Source: Pinus tabuliformis (lineage: Eukaryota > Streptophyta > Pinopsida > Pinales > Pinaceae). Taken from it: a stretch of DNA of 64,000 bases. The stretch is from contig CM062813.1 in the NCBI GenBank assembly GCA_031772625.1, positions 766,010,720 to 766,074,719 of the forward strand, written 5' to 3'. The translations under genes and the position numbers were made by a program. This document shows positions 10,881 to 22,289 of the stretch, in pieces; the stretch's first letter is position 1; every line of letters starts with the position of its first letter. Below the pieces are notes generated by a model. It saw nothing but the letters and a program-made list of their open reading frames with translations. It did not search any database and was not told where the DNA came from.

Positions 10881-12079
10881 TAGGCCTAGTGAGTCCCACT
10901 GGTGTGAGATGAGGTGGTAGGTGCCACTATGACCTGAGGTGGCCATGTGGGTGCCATGTTGGATCATGGGAGATGTGGTAGAGCCAGGTGGGTCACACTT
11001 GGGTGCCACATGGGAGTACCTTGCTGACATGGCAAGGTTTAATGGGCTAAACTTTAAAATGACATAAATTTCAATCCGAGAGTCAGATTGAGATAAAATT
11101 TATATTGTCAAAAATATCTTAACTAGTTGAACACAATGGTGGTATTTACTTTGGCTTTTTGACAACATTGGGAAAAGAGGATTCTAATAACCCCATCTTC
11201 ATAATAGACCTTGAGGGTCATGTTATTATAAAGTAACACGTTTTATGGTCCAAGGGAGTACAAGGGGGTAGGATGGAGTGTTACAATAGATCTCATTGAC
11301 AAGTCATAAGTGGATAGTGACAAATTATCATTAGTAGATAAGGATAAAAACTCATAATAATGTGATCTCAAACATTGTGGTTGTCAAGGGACTCATAGTG
11401 TAGAATTTCTCTCCTCAATCACTACTCTAAATAATTATACTAATAAGGCAACATGAACAACTACATAAATTGGTATCATCTTCAAACTTCAATCTATTTT
11501 TTTTGAAATAATCTTGTGTCTAAAAAACTACCAATATGGATGTTGAATGGTTCATTTGAAATGAATTTTGAAAGAGAGTAGAATTTTGGAGGTGAATATT
11601 TTCCATTTGTGAACTTTCCCTTTGCTAATTTGTGAATAAATAGGATCACCATTCTACAATTATTGAACAAATAGAATCATTGAACAACTCTATAAATTTA
11701 GACACAATTACGTGTTAGACAACATCCTAATGATCATTGAAGAGAAATGAAAGTATTCTAGATTCCATGCCATATCTTCCCAAATAAGATAATTTGAGGA
11801 TATTGATTGAAGTTGATTAAATTGCAAATATCTTGTTGAGGAGACAAATTTTTGTGTTGTTCAATCATTCCCAAAAAATTGATTTAATTTTGATTCATAG
11901 TATTTAAGAACTTGAAGTCAAACTATCATCATTAATATTCTTGCCTGTTAGGTTCAAAACGAGAATTATGTTGGAGGGATTCAATCTTAAACTTTACATT
12001 CTTATTCAATATCTCTTTGATAAATGTATTTATTACCGTATATTTGGTGGTTTTGGTTGACCAATAGTGATTCTCACAA
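10881..12079. repeat. Tandem 1.2-kb repeat, unit 1
   Basis: It starts TAGGCCTAGTG and ends TTCTCACAA. It is nearly identical over its whole length to the unit at 12098-13296, with a period of 1217 bp. Within it, TGTGAGA (10903-10909) and TCTCACA (12072-12078) form a 7-bp inverted pair, so the unit could be an LTR or a small transposon. No coding frame was found. Confidence 0.75.
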
Positions 12080-12097
12080 TCCCTACCAGATATTGGG

Positions 12098-13296
12098 TAG
12101 GCCTAGTGGGACCCATTGGTGTGAGATGAGGTGGTAGGTGCTACGATGACCTGAGGTGGCCATGTGGGTGCCATGCTGGACCACGGGAGATGTGGTAGAG
12201 CCAGGTGGGTCACACTTAGGTGCCACATGGGAGTGACTTGCTGACATGGTAGGGTTTGATGTGCTAAACTTTAAAATGGCATAAATTTCAATTTGGGAGT
12301 CAGATTGAGATAAAATTTATATTTTTGAAAATCTCTTAACGAGTTGAACACAATGGTGGTATTTACTTTGGGTTTTTGATAACATTGGGAAAAGAGGATT
12401 CTAATAACCCCATCTTCATAATAGACCTTGAGGGTCATGTTATTATAAAGTAACACCTTCTATAGCCCGAGGGAGTACAAGGGGGTGGGATGGAGTATTA
12501 CAATAGATCTCATTGACAAGTAATAAGTGGATAGTGACAAATTATCATTAGTAGATAAGGATAAAAACTCATAATAATGTGATCTTAGACATTGTGGTTG
12601 TCAAGGGACTCATAGTGTAACATTTCTCTCCTCAATCACAACTCTAAATGATTATACCAATAAGGCAACATGAACAACTACATAAATTGGTATCATCTTC
12701 AAACTTCAATCTATTTTTTTTAAATAATCTCATGTCTAAAAAACTACCAATATGGATGTTGAATGGTTCATTTGAAATCAATTTTGAAAGAAAGTAGAAT
12801 TTTTGGAATTGAATATTTGCCATTTGTGAACTTTCCCTTTGCTAATTTGTAAATAAATAGGATCACCATTCTACAATTATTGAACAAATATAATCATTGA
12901 ACAACTCTATAAATTTAGACACAATTACATGTTAGACAACATCCTAATGATCATTGAAGAGAAATGAAAGTATTCTAGATTCCATGCCAGATCTTCCCAA
13001 ATAAGATAATTTGAGAATATTGGTTGAAGTAGATTAAATTGTGAATATCTTGTTGAGGAGATGAATTGTTGTGCTGTTCAATCATTCCCAAAAAGTTGAT
13101 TTAATTTTGATTTGTAGTATTTAAGAACTTGAAGTCAGACTATCATCATTGATATTCTTGCCTGTTAGGTTCAAAACGAGAATTATGTTGGAGGGATTCA
13201 ATCTTAAACTTTACATTCTTATTCAATATCTCTTTGATAAATGTATTTAATACCATATATTTTGTGGTTTTGGTTGACCAATAGCTATTCTCACAA
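12098..13296. repeat. Tandem 1.2-kb repeat, unit 2
   Basis: Second unit, in the same orientation, beginning 18 bp after unit 1 ends. TGTGAGA (12120-12126) and TCTCACA (13289-13295) repeat the inverted pair of unit 1. The homology extends a little upstream of that pair in both units, which argues for duplication of a larger segment rather than two independent insertions. Confidence 0.75.
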
Positions 13297-13784
13297 CATA
13301 CCCTCCTCCTTGAAGGTGCTAGATAGGTCCATTTTTTTCTTTATCAATGTGAACCAATGTATCTTTTTCATTTCATTTATGTAATTCCCTGTCTTAAGCT
13401 ATGAAGGAATATCACTTGGAAACAATTTTTAAGTATAATCTATAAAAATTCATTGAATTTAATCTACATTTGTAGCTTCTTTATATAAATTCATTTACCT
13501 ATGTCTAAACTAGATAGTAAGACTTATATAACATTTTGACTCGTCAATTCCATTGCCAAGAAATTTTGTAAATATAATGAGTTATTTGTTTATTATACTT
13601 CTTCTCCTTTTGAAATTTATCTCAATAATGGTTTCTATTCACAAAATGAAGATATGCATGGATTTCAAAACACTAATTGTCCAAATAACCAACTTGATGA
13701 CAATGTTGGCATATAGTAATTCATTGGGCGAAGTGGAATCCCCTTAAAGGAATCTTACTTTATAGAAGTGGATTGGTTTGGAAT
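13297..13784. other. No gene seen
   Basis: AT-rich spacer between the tandem repeat and element H. The 64-codon frame at 13553-13747 is hydrophobic and unrecognised, and I treat it as chance. Confidence 0.45.
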
Positions 13785-13789
13785 TAATA

Positions 13790-14244
13790 TGTATTTATGA
13801 AGGGAATGGACAAAACACATATTTATAAACAAAACATAGAGTTACAATGAAACTTGACTTCACTTAATAGATGAAAAATGTTGAAATTGTATACATGCAT
13901 AATGAAAGCAAACTAGCACGAAGGATGGTAACTTATTCATGAGAAAAGATGTGATGGCTATGTACCTTCTTGAAATATGTTACAATGAGGCTCAAATTCC
14001 TTTTTATCATCAGGAAACAATGAGAAACCCTAAACAACCAAATACCTAAACCTAGGAGATGAAGCGCCAAAGGCTTATGGGCCCTGATGGGGTAAGATGA
14101 AACATCAAATTCTTGGGGTTGTATCTTTGGCATATGATATTTGTTTGGTGTGTATTTTTTCTCATCAGAAAGGTCTATTTTAGGAGTAAAATCCTGACTA
14201 TCATCATCTCGCTTCCCCATAAAAATCGTTTAGGGCCTTGTTGT
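13790..14244 (-). repeat. 3' LTR of H, distal piece
   Basis: It aligns throughout with 26637 onward. Shared landmarks are TGTATTTATGA at the edge, AAACTTGACTTCA, GTTACAATGAGG, GAGAAACCCTAAACA, CCTAGGAGATGAAG and GCATATGATATTTGTTTG. The alignment stops at the 4.7-kb insertion. Confidence 0.85.
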
Positions 14245-14448
14245 GGCCAACAACAACCCCCCTTCTTATTTAGTGTTATTCCTAATTTTAAATAAGTGGG
14301 GACCCTTAGCTAAAAATTTAAAAAATCAAATTAATGCTTAAATTTCCTTTTCGAATAAAAGCTTACCATCATAAACTTAGGAAGACCCCTTTGAAATATC
14401 CAAAAATCTAAAGTTTTATGATAAGGTAAAACTCAAATCTTAGGAAAT

Positions 14449-14835
14449 ATCGCATCGCAAAAAGATAACGGGATACCTCCTTACGAGCTGAATTTTAAAC
14501 ATTGCGAGATCGCGATACGCGATAATATCGCATTGCATGCAGCAAATACAATTTACCTTGAAACACCTTAAAATTGCCGATATGCGATGACGCCGATCGC
14601 AAATCGCATTTCGCAGAAAACAGGTTAACAAAGATTGTCATATATTACGATCCTGCGATATTGCGATATGGCGATATTGCAGTTTTGCGATAAAGCGGCA
14701 ATACGATATTGCGATATGGCGATATTGCGATTTTGCGATAAAGCGGAAATATGATATGTGCAATATAAAGAGCTAATAACTTTGCGATGTAGCGATCTGC
14801 GATATTGCGAAGCAAATTGCAAAATCGCTTCATCG
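14449..14835. repeat. GCGATA / TATCGC repeat cluster
   Basis: Dense repeats of GCGATA, GCGATATTGCGA and GCGATTTTGCGA. Two adjacent imperfect ~53-bp units at about 14655-14750 share GCGATATGGCGATATTGC and TTTTGCGATAAAGCGG. The cluster contrasts sharply with the surrounding sequence. Confidence 0.65.
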
Positions 14836-15106
14836 TAGATCTTTTGGGCTCGTTATTCAAAAAAAGTATTTTCCATAAGCTGACACCTGGTTATGTGCTT
14901 TAATGCTAATAAATGAATTAGTTGCCAGTTATTAATGGAATATGGTTTCGTGCTTATCGAAAAATCATCTCATGTAAGGTGCTATATTTGATGTGTCTTC
15001 GAAATTTAAAACTTTCCCATCACCCTTCCTTGTCATTATTTTCACTTCACCTGTGAATTGCAGGAACGGAGAACAGAGAACGATACAAAGCAATATGCAG
15101 GATAAA

Positions 15107-18088
15107 ATGGGAAAGAAAAGCAAAGCTCCAAGCTCCGAAGAAAAATAAATGGCACCCTTGTATACAGACACTGCCTATAACAGAGACGCAGGAATTGCTA
15201 CGTGGGAAGGCATGTATAATCTGCCTGAAGAGGAGAATCCCAGAGTAATGGAAGTTGTTGCTATTGCTGGCTTAAATAGTTCTTCTGAGGCATCCATCAC
15301 AGAGCTAGCTTGCTCATTCTTACACCAGATAGCAGTAAGACCCAAAATTCTCCCATACATGGACATGGTTAAGTGGATACTGGATAGCATTGATATCAAA
15401 AATAGACAGTTTAAGACTCAGGGTCAAGGACTTATTAGCTCATTCGCTGCACAGGATTTAAAGCTCATGTATCATTTACCGGAGCCACAGGCAACTTATA
15501 ACAAGCAGTTTATGGAGAAATTTGTAAAAGAAAATCAAGACCTGGTAGAAACCACCAAAGACTGGTCTAGGAGGGACGAACCGCTGAAGAAAGATAAACA
15601 CGGTATGTACAATACTAGTTCTCTCACCTCCCCATATTGCTTTGCTGCTGCCATGCTCTGTAGACTGTTTGGAATGCCAAATATCAACAAATTTTCATCT
15701 GAATGGCTACCGTTATTGGATGCCGCCACGAATGCCACTATTGTAGATTGGGCTAAAATATTGTCTAATAACCTAGTCATGGCTATTGTAAGTTACCGAT
15801 CTAAAAGAACTGTCTCTTAGAGAATCTATCCTCCTTTTTACCTATCTACATATGTAATGGATGCGATATGTTATGTTTCTAAGTTTCATGTTATGGGTTG
15901 GAAGTGGACAACTCAAGACCCCTTACCCATCCATGTCTATCATAAAGAATTGTGGGACTCTAAGTTCACTCCGCACTTCTACCAGATTTGTCATGGAATT
16001 ATGCTGCCCTTGTACAGAATGTTGTATGATAAAGATGCTCCGAGATGCTCTCCTGAAGCAGAGGTAGACATCCTCCCCGTCGCGAGATGGTTCGGAGAGG
16101 AATTGTTTACTTATGTCAGGGTATTTGGAAGTTCTGCTTCCCCTCATGTCCTACCTTTATATGTCCCTGATAAACTCTTAGCTCGAGAAATTGCTTATCA
16201 AACCTGTGGAGAAGGTGGTTTAACTAAAGATTTGAAAGACAAAAAGAAGGCTATCTGGCCGCAGTTTCCTGTAGCCTGTGGGGCCTTTTCGCTATTTGAT
16301 GTAGGCCATGCCTTCACAGAAGTAAAAAATATAACATGTTTATAGTTATTCAAATTTTTAGGAAGACCATTCGACCCTCATGATGTTGCTAAGAATTTCA
16401 CTACTACAGTCAAGATAAAGGTGTTTTCTAGAGAAGATGATTTATTCAGTGACATATTCCAACAGAAAAGCACACTTGAAGAAATTCTGCATGCAGCCCA
16501 AATGAAATTTTCTCCAGAAGAATTCCAACAATTCAAAATATATAGGGAAAGAAGGTTAGCCAATATTCCTTTGGAGAAACTACGCCTAAAACCCGCAAGG
16601 GAACCAACTCCAAGTGTCAGTCTTAGTGGAAGTTCAGGCACAAACGGATCCAAATCCAAGTCTGGAAAAGAAACATCTGAACATTCTAAAAGATCCAAAA
16701 GTGAACAGGATAAGAGCGAAGGGTCAGTAAAAGATACTACCCAGTCAATGGAACTTCTACAGCAACAGGTTTTTACCTCCCTGCAAAGAGATCCACCCCC
16801 TCTCATCGTTCAACAGCCATCAGTCACAACCGAACTAGATAAAGAATGGGAAACCTTCAATGACTTGATCAATCTTGAAGGACAAACCATAAAAACACCT
16901 ATGAGAAATGCACAGGTAACAAAAGAAGTAGTCACAATAACAGTTAGCAATGTCTCAGATATGGAGCATATTCCTATTGCCCCATCCTCTGAGCTTATGC
17001 TCAAAATAGAAGAAATTCCTCCTCTTGATGTAGTTTATAGCCCACAACACAAAGCAGTAGTAAGAAGATAGAGGAAGAAAAGAAAATTGGAAAACGTGCT
17101 CTCTCATGACGCAGAACAATTAGACGTCCTGTGGCAAGATCCAACTACCAATCCCACTGAGAATCTCACCAAACTATCTCAGATCGCAGGAGCTTATGCC
17201 TCTACAACTATTGATAAAGCATCTGAGGTATAGTAATTGCTAAAAGAAAAGGAAGACTAGATACAAGTGTTGCAACAACAGTTGCAACAAGCTAACGCTA
17301 ACAATGAAGCACAAAACAGCTTGAAAGGTTACAACAAGACTTCCAACAAATGCAGATAGGATATCAGAAAAGTTTGGATGAGAAAGGAAAGTAGTTACAA
17401 TCCTAAACTTACAGAATTCATCATAAAGTCCATTTCCTTGAATGAACAATTACTACAGCAGCAAGAAGCGTTGGGCCAAAAAATATCGCAGTGGAACTAT
17501 TATTGTGAAATAAGTGATAAAACCACTAATCAAGTTGTAGATTTACGAAGTGACTATGATTTAGTTGATAAACGGGTTACTGAATATTTGGCTTGGAAAG
17601 AAATAGACGAGGGAAAAAGAGCAGGTGCACCAAGGATCAATGAAAATCACAAAGAAATGCTCTTTAACAAATGGGACAAGCAAATCAGGGAGGCAGAGCA
17701 AGCAGCAGAAGGAGCAGCCACGACAGCAAGCAGTATTATTGATTGTGTAAATGAAAATTTTCACAGGGAAAATTTGATCGTAGAGACCACTCCAGGATAT
17801 TTACCTAACGTACAACAACTAAAGACAGATTTGAGGCAGAAGGCCCAAGAAAAGGCAGAAGCAATTCAAGGGTTAACCAAGTTGAACTGGGATTATTACT
17901 GGGCATACTTGGTAAAGCCACATAGCCAGTGGATGACTCTTAAGTGTATCATCAATTCGGCCAAAAAGATGGCGCCAGCTCTTGTCGATTCTATTTTCTC
18001 AGCTCAGCTAAAATCGGAAGTCGGCCAGCCGACTCTTCTCAAACAGATGCTGCATGCGTGTGATTTCAAGGACCAAATACAGAAGTAG
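15107..18088 (+). pseudogene. Unrecognised long protein gene, broken by stops and frameshifts
   Basis: From ATG 15107 one frame continues to about 17300 through stops at 15146, 15818, 16343, 17069, 17231, 17234 and 17258. Two shifts near 17310-17390 then lead to an open tail ending at 18088, about 990 codons in all. The globular N-terminal half (to about 16420) includes YNRDAGIATWEG, LPYMDMVKWILDS, TSPYCFAAAMLCRLFG and a LFKFLGRPFDP block. A Ser/Lys-rich linker follows (16600-16740), then a Gln-rich coiled coil (LQQQLQQANANNEAQ), then a helical C-terminus ending CDFKDQIQK. I see no zinc knuckle, protease DSG/DTG, YxDD or DDE motif, so this is not an obvious gag, pol or transposase. It could be a plant-mobile-domain or transposon-associated protein, or a captured host gene. 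I do not recognise it. Confidence 0.6.
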
Positions 18089-18212
18089 TTTTAATTTTAG
18101 ATTCAATTTTAGTTTTAATTTTGTTTTATTTTCCTGAAATGAGGACGGTCATTTAAACCGCATCCTACATTTTTGTAATAATTTATTTTTAGATTTAGTT
18201 AGTAGTATTTAA

Positions 18213-18239
18213 ACCCTTCTCATGCATTTAGAGAAGGGT
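18213..18239 (+). other. Perfect 9-bp hairpin downstream of the unknown gene
   Basis: ACCCTTCTC (18213-18221), a 9-nt loop, then GAGAAGGGT (18231-18239). It lies about 125 bp after the stop codon, in what would be the 3' UTR. Three copies of GCACTTYTGTAC follow near 18274, 18360 and 18543. The function is unknown. Confidence 0.55.
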
Positions 18240-18982
18240 CTTGAAATTTATCAAAAACTTATCCCCAGAACATGCACTTCTGTACCCTCTGAGGAGGTTT
18301 TGATGAATGAATGGAACATGATTTATTGATGTTTGCATTTGATATCTGCTACTGATGTTGCACTTTTGTACTCTTAGTGGATGTTTGATCAAGAAGAGAT
18401 AAATCGTTATCACTTGAAGCTCATGAGTAGGACTAGTTATAAATGGTATTTCTATCTCTTAACTATTTCTGCCCTTGTGTTAGAGTGATTTTCATGTTCA
18501 GTTATTTATATATTGATGTATGAATGCCTGAGTTATCATTTGGCACTTTTGTACAGTGATAGCTATTTATTTATGCTTAATGTATGAGTAGCTTATTATG
18601 CGATATGTTTTTCACAACTGTTTCGTCTAACTTTTTATACGAAGTGGTTCATCTTTATTGAATTCTTTTCTCATAACAGTTGAATGATCTTTATTACCAG
18701 TTGTTATTTGAAATCATTTTAGATCGCATAAAGGAAAGATTACACCCGGGCTAGTGTAGATTTAGATATTTCTGTTTATTAGAATACAATTTCCTTATTA
18801 TTAGATTAGAATTAAAGTAGAAGTATTCCATTTAGAAACTGTTAGAAAGAGAAATATCAATCTGTCACACACACACACCTAAATTGGGAAACTAGTCCCA
18901 TATCCCCAGTCGGACCCACTATACCAAACGGAAAAGGAGCTGCTAACCAAGGTCCGGACCGGGTGGGTATCCCCCTTGTTGT

Positions 18983-19114
18983 AGACCCGACTTTCGAGGC
19001 TTCAACAAGCCTCAAAACCACTAAGGAAGTTTAGGAACTAAAAATTGCTAAAATAGGAAATTGTGCCATGAGCCAATGGAATAAGTGGGTGACCACCAAT
19101 ATCCACATCGATCA
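18983..19114 (-). repeat. 3' LTR of H, proximal piece
   Basis: It matches the end of the 26637-27231 LTR (AACTAAAAATTGC, AAAATAGGAAA, ATATCCAC). On the - strand it begins TGATCGATGTGGATAT directly after the polypurine tract. Confidence 0.8.
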
Positions 19115-19529
19115 ATCCTCCCCCTTAAGACCTAGTGGTCTCCATTTTGTTGATTTTCTCCATGATATGGGGAAACTTCAGCTAAACTTGGCCCCTAGTA
19201 AGCCACTTACCTTGGTGTAGGAGATGCCTTGCTTTGAGAACTTGATATAGCTAGACCCTTTATTGGTGAGTGCTCTTAATTTTTGTGTCCATGTGCTACT
19301 TATTTTTGGCCTGTTCAATGCAATATGGATTGAAATTTATTGGTGCCCACTCCTTTACAATTTTTGATGTATCCAACAATGGTGGTAAGTATGGTCGAAG
19401 GTGATCCACATTGAACATTAGGTGTAGGCCAAGGAAGGGGGGCATACTTAACTCAAAAGTGTTGTCACCCATAGTCTTGGTGATGGTGTAAGTTCCATGG
19501 AAAAGAATTTGAAGCTTCCAATGGGCCCT

Positions 19530-19862
19530 TGTTAGGCCCCTATACTACTAGTGTAACCCCTTATTGTTATTAGTATAGCCCACTTATTATATTGATGTAC
19601 CCATGTAGTGCCCATATTGTTACTATTGTGCCCCATAGAAGCCCACTATTGTTATTATTGTGCCCTTACATTATTATTGTTATGTCGGCTCTGATTATGT
19701 TATGACCCATTAGACTCCTATATATAGAAAGGAGGTCTTTTCATTTGTATCATCCAAGAATTGTTCATTTATGTAATGTCAAGGAGGTTGCCCCCTCGAA
19801 GAGGCTGAATTCTAAGGCGTTGATCTATCTTTTCTATCTTTTCTTGAGCTGGTTTCATAACA
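19530..19862 (+). repeat. 5' LTR of el.1
   Basis: TGTTAGG...ATAACA ends. A TATA box (CTATATATA, 19718-19726) sits between CTCC and GGAG, which form a short inverted repeat, and is the likely start region for element transcription. Confidence 0.92.
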
Positions 19863-20449
19863 TTTGGTATCAGAGCTTTGGATTATAGGGTTTCACTGCT
19901 CCAAACAGGTCATCGTGGAATTTTCGTTATAACTTTGTTTCTGCGATGTTTCAGAAGTTGAAAAAAAAACCCACTTGAGAAGAAATTGCGCTAAACCTTG
20001 GGTTCGAATTTCAAAGCTTTTCGCGCTATATTTGCAGAGATATGATCTGAGGAAGTTGGTCTTTTTGCAGACTCCTGAATTACATTCCAAACAGGTGACC
20101 TAGGGAAAATTGTCATAACTTTCTCTCTGGGGATCGGATTGAAATTTCGTAAGAAGGTACAGAAAGAGGACGGATTGTAGTTTCTTGTATGCATTTTTCA
20201 GATCTAAAGGTCGAAACAGTGACACGTGGCACTTCATACAATTTCACTCTTCTGGAAAGGTTTATAATCAGGTCATCTTGGGAGATTGTGCATAACTCTT
20301 TCTTAGAGAATCCAATTTGGATCAGACTGGTGGCATTGGAATGAGGACACAGAGGGCTACCATAGATCACAATTTCAGAACTTAAAGATCTGAAAGCACA
20401 GAGTTACAGTCGTTTCAAGGTCGAGCTCCTAAAATCAAGAAAAAGCAAG

Positions 20450-21928
20450 ATGAGGAAGTTTGATGGCAAGGATCCAGTAAATTGGATACTTCAGATGGAG
20501 CAATATTTTGATCTACATGGTGTACAACTGTTACAAAAGGTATGTATTGCATCTTCATATTTAGAATCAGATCAATTTTTATGGTACGAGGGGCTTTGTT
20601 CTCGTAAACAACTTGTTACGTGGTCAATTTTCACGGAGGAAATGATAGCACATTATGAGGATACAAAGAGCAACACCTTCTTTAGAGCAACACCACAACA
20701 ATTGGAAAGAGTAAAAGGGCTTTGTGACATAGTGGAAAGCAAAATTATGGAAACCAGGAAGCGTACCCCTTACAACTATAAAGATGGAAGTGTTGTTTCT
20801 CCTAGCCTTCCACAACCTACAAGGGTTACACCACAACAATTGGAAGAAAAAAGAGAAAAAGGGCTTTGTTACAATTGTGATAGCAAATGCACTAAAGGTC
20901 ATAAGTGTGCTGAGAAGAAATTATTTTACATAGAATATGAAGAGGAGGAAGAAAAGGATCAAGAAACATCAAAAGAAGAAGATATACGCTAGGACCCCAC
21001 CGCAGAGAAAGAAGAAATGAATCAAACCATATATTGTAAAGCATTGGCAAGAATTACCACTCCTCAAAATCTCAAGATAGAAGAACATATCAAGAAGAAA
21101 AAGGTGCAAGAAGTGAAAGATCACATCAAGAAAGAAGAAATGAATTCAACCATATCTTGTAATTCATCGTTCGAAATTACCACTCCTCAAACTATCAAGA
21201 TAGAAGGACATATAAAGAAGAAAAACGTTCAAGAAGTGAAAGATCACATCGAGCATCAAGAAATGAATCCGACCGTATCTTGTAAAGGATTGGAAGAAAT
21301 TACCACTCCTCAAACTCTAGAGATAGAAGGACATATCAAGAAGAAAAAGGTTCAAGCAGTGAAAGATCACATCGAGCATCAACAACAAGTTCTCCAACTT
21401 TTAAAGGATAACGCCACTTCGGTGCAAAATCAAACGAAACAACAGGTAGATCAACATCGTAGTGAAAAATGTTTTGATGTAGGTGATTGGGTATTTTTAC
21501 TGCTACATCTCAAGCAAGCTATTTATGAGAAGGAAATGTTGGAAATACTACATGCACTTAAAAAATGGCGACCTTACCGAATGGGAAGACTCTTCAAGGA
21601 TGAGGATGTGGAAGCATTGTTTTGTGCTATTTATATTATCCAACCAGATTGGATAAACGAAGCAAGGGATGAATGGAAGAAGGACGAAGAAGTATGGCCA
21701 CTTATTCAAAAGTTGCAAAAGATCCCAATTCAAACAATATTGCCAGAAATTGAAGAGGAAGGAAAAATCATATTGGAACCTGGAGAAGTCACAGAAACAA
21801 GAACCCGACAACTACGAAATCGATCAATTTCAGAGTATCTCATCAAGTGTAAAAACTTACCCGCTGAATATTCCACATGGGAGGACAAGAATTTTATACA
21901 GAAGCATCAAGAACTACTCAAGCGTTGA
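20450..21928 (+). pseudogene. El.1 rearranged gag/protease-stub/RNase H/chromodomain protein, split by an amber codon
   Basis: Same architecture as the intact el.2 protein. Frame one (20450-20992) is the short gag ending just after the CCHC knuckle (CYNCDSKCTKGHKC) and an acidic tail. A TAG at 20990-20992 stands where el.2 has CAG. In the same frame, 21017-21928 encodes the three protease stubs, the integrase-tail segment (FDVGDWVFL), the RNase H piece (AIYEKEMLEILHALKKW) and the chromodomain (ISEYLIKCKNLP...STWED). The stop is shared with el.3, so it may be ancestral or read through rather than recent decay. Confidence 0.8.
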
Positions 21929-21956
21929 GGACAATGCTTTTTGAAGGAGAGGGGCA

Positions 21957-22289
21957 TGTTAGGCCCCTATACTACTAGTGTAACCCCTTATTGTTACTAG
22001 TATAGCCCACTTATTATATTGATGTACCCATGTAGTGCCCATATTGTTACTATTGTGCCCCATAGAAGCCCACTATTGTTATTATTGTGCCCTTACATTA
22101 TTATTGTTATGTCGGCTCCGATTATGTTATGACCCATTAGACTCTTATATATAGAAAGGAGGTCTTTTCATTTGTATCATCCAAGAATTGTTCATTTATG
22201 TAATGTAAAGGAGGTTTCCCCCTCGAAGAGGCTGAATTCTAAGGCGTTGATCTATCTTTTCTATCTTTTCTTGAGCTGGTTTCATAACA
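21957..22289 (+). repeat. 3' LTR of el.1
   Basis: 333 bp, with five substitutions relative to the 5' LTR. It follows the polypurine tract directly. Confidence 0.92.

Larger units (their letters stand above)
14245..18973. mobile_element. 4.7-kb insertion of unknown class inside the LTR of H
   Basis: Comparison with the other H LTR shows that this block is extra. It is flanked by a perfect 9-bp repeat, CCTTGTTGT, at 14236-14244 and 18974-18982, which would fit a Mutator-like target duplication. However, the inner ends (GGCCAACAACAACC and GGGTGGGTATCCC) are not obvious inverted repeats, and I found no LTRs. The block holds a GCGATA repeat cluster and one long broken protein gene. Other possibilities are an atypical MULE that captured a gene, or an unclassified element. 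Confidence 0.6.
19530..22289 (+). mobile_element. El.1: non-autonomous gypsy derivative
   Basis: A 2760-bp element with two 333-bp LTRs that differ at 5 positions, a perfect target duplication GCCCT (19525-19529, 22290-22294), a primer site TGGTATCAGAGC (19865-19876) and a polypurine tract GAAGGAGAGGGG (21943-21954). It is the same family as el.2 and el.3. The near-identical LTRs make it a fairly recent insertion into the already decayed element H. Confidence 0.93.

Noticed and set aside
15790..15860. Possible intron with GTAAGT donor
   Set aside because: The frame continues in phase through a single TAG, no convincing acceptor follows, and the rest of the gene has similar in-frame stops. 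Left open as a finding, not called as an intron.
16322..16345. GT...AG pair around an in-frame stop
   Set aside because: 24 bp is far too short for a plant spliceosomal intron; a nonsense mutation is simpler.
14245..18973. Reading the 4.7-kb insertion as an LTR retrotransposon
   Set aside because: No direct repeats at its two ends, no primer site, no polypurine tract and no pol motifs.
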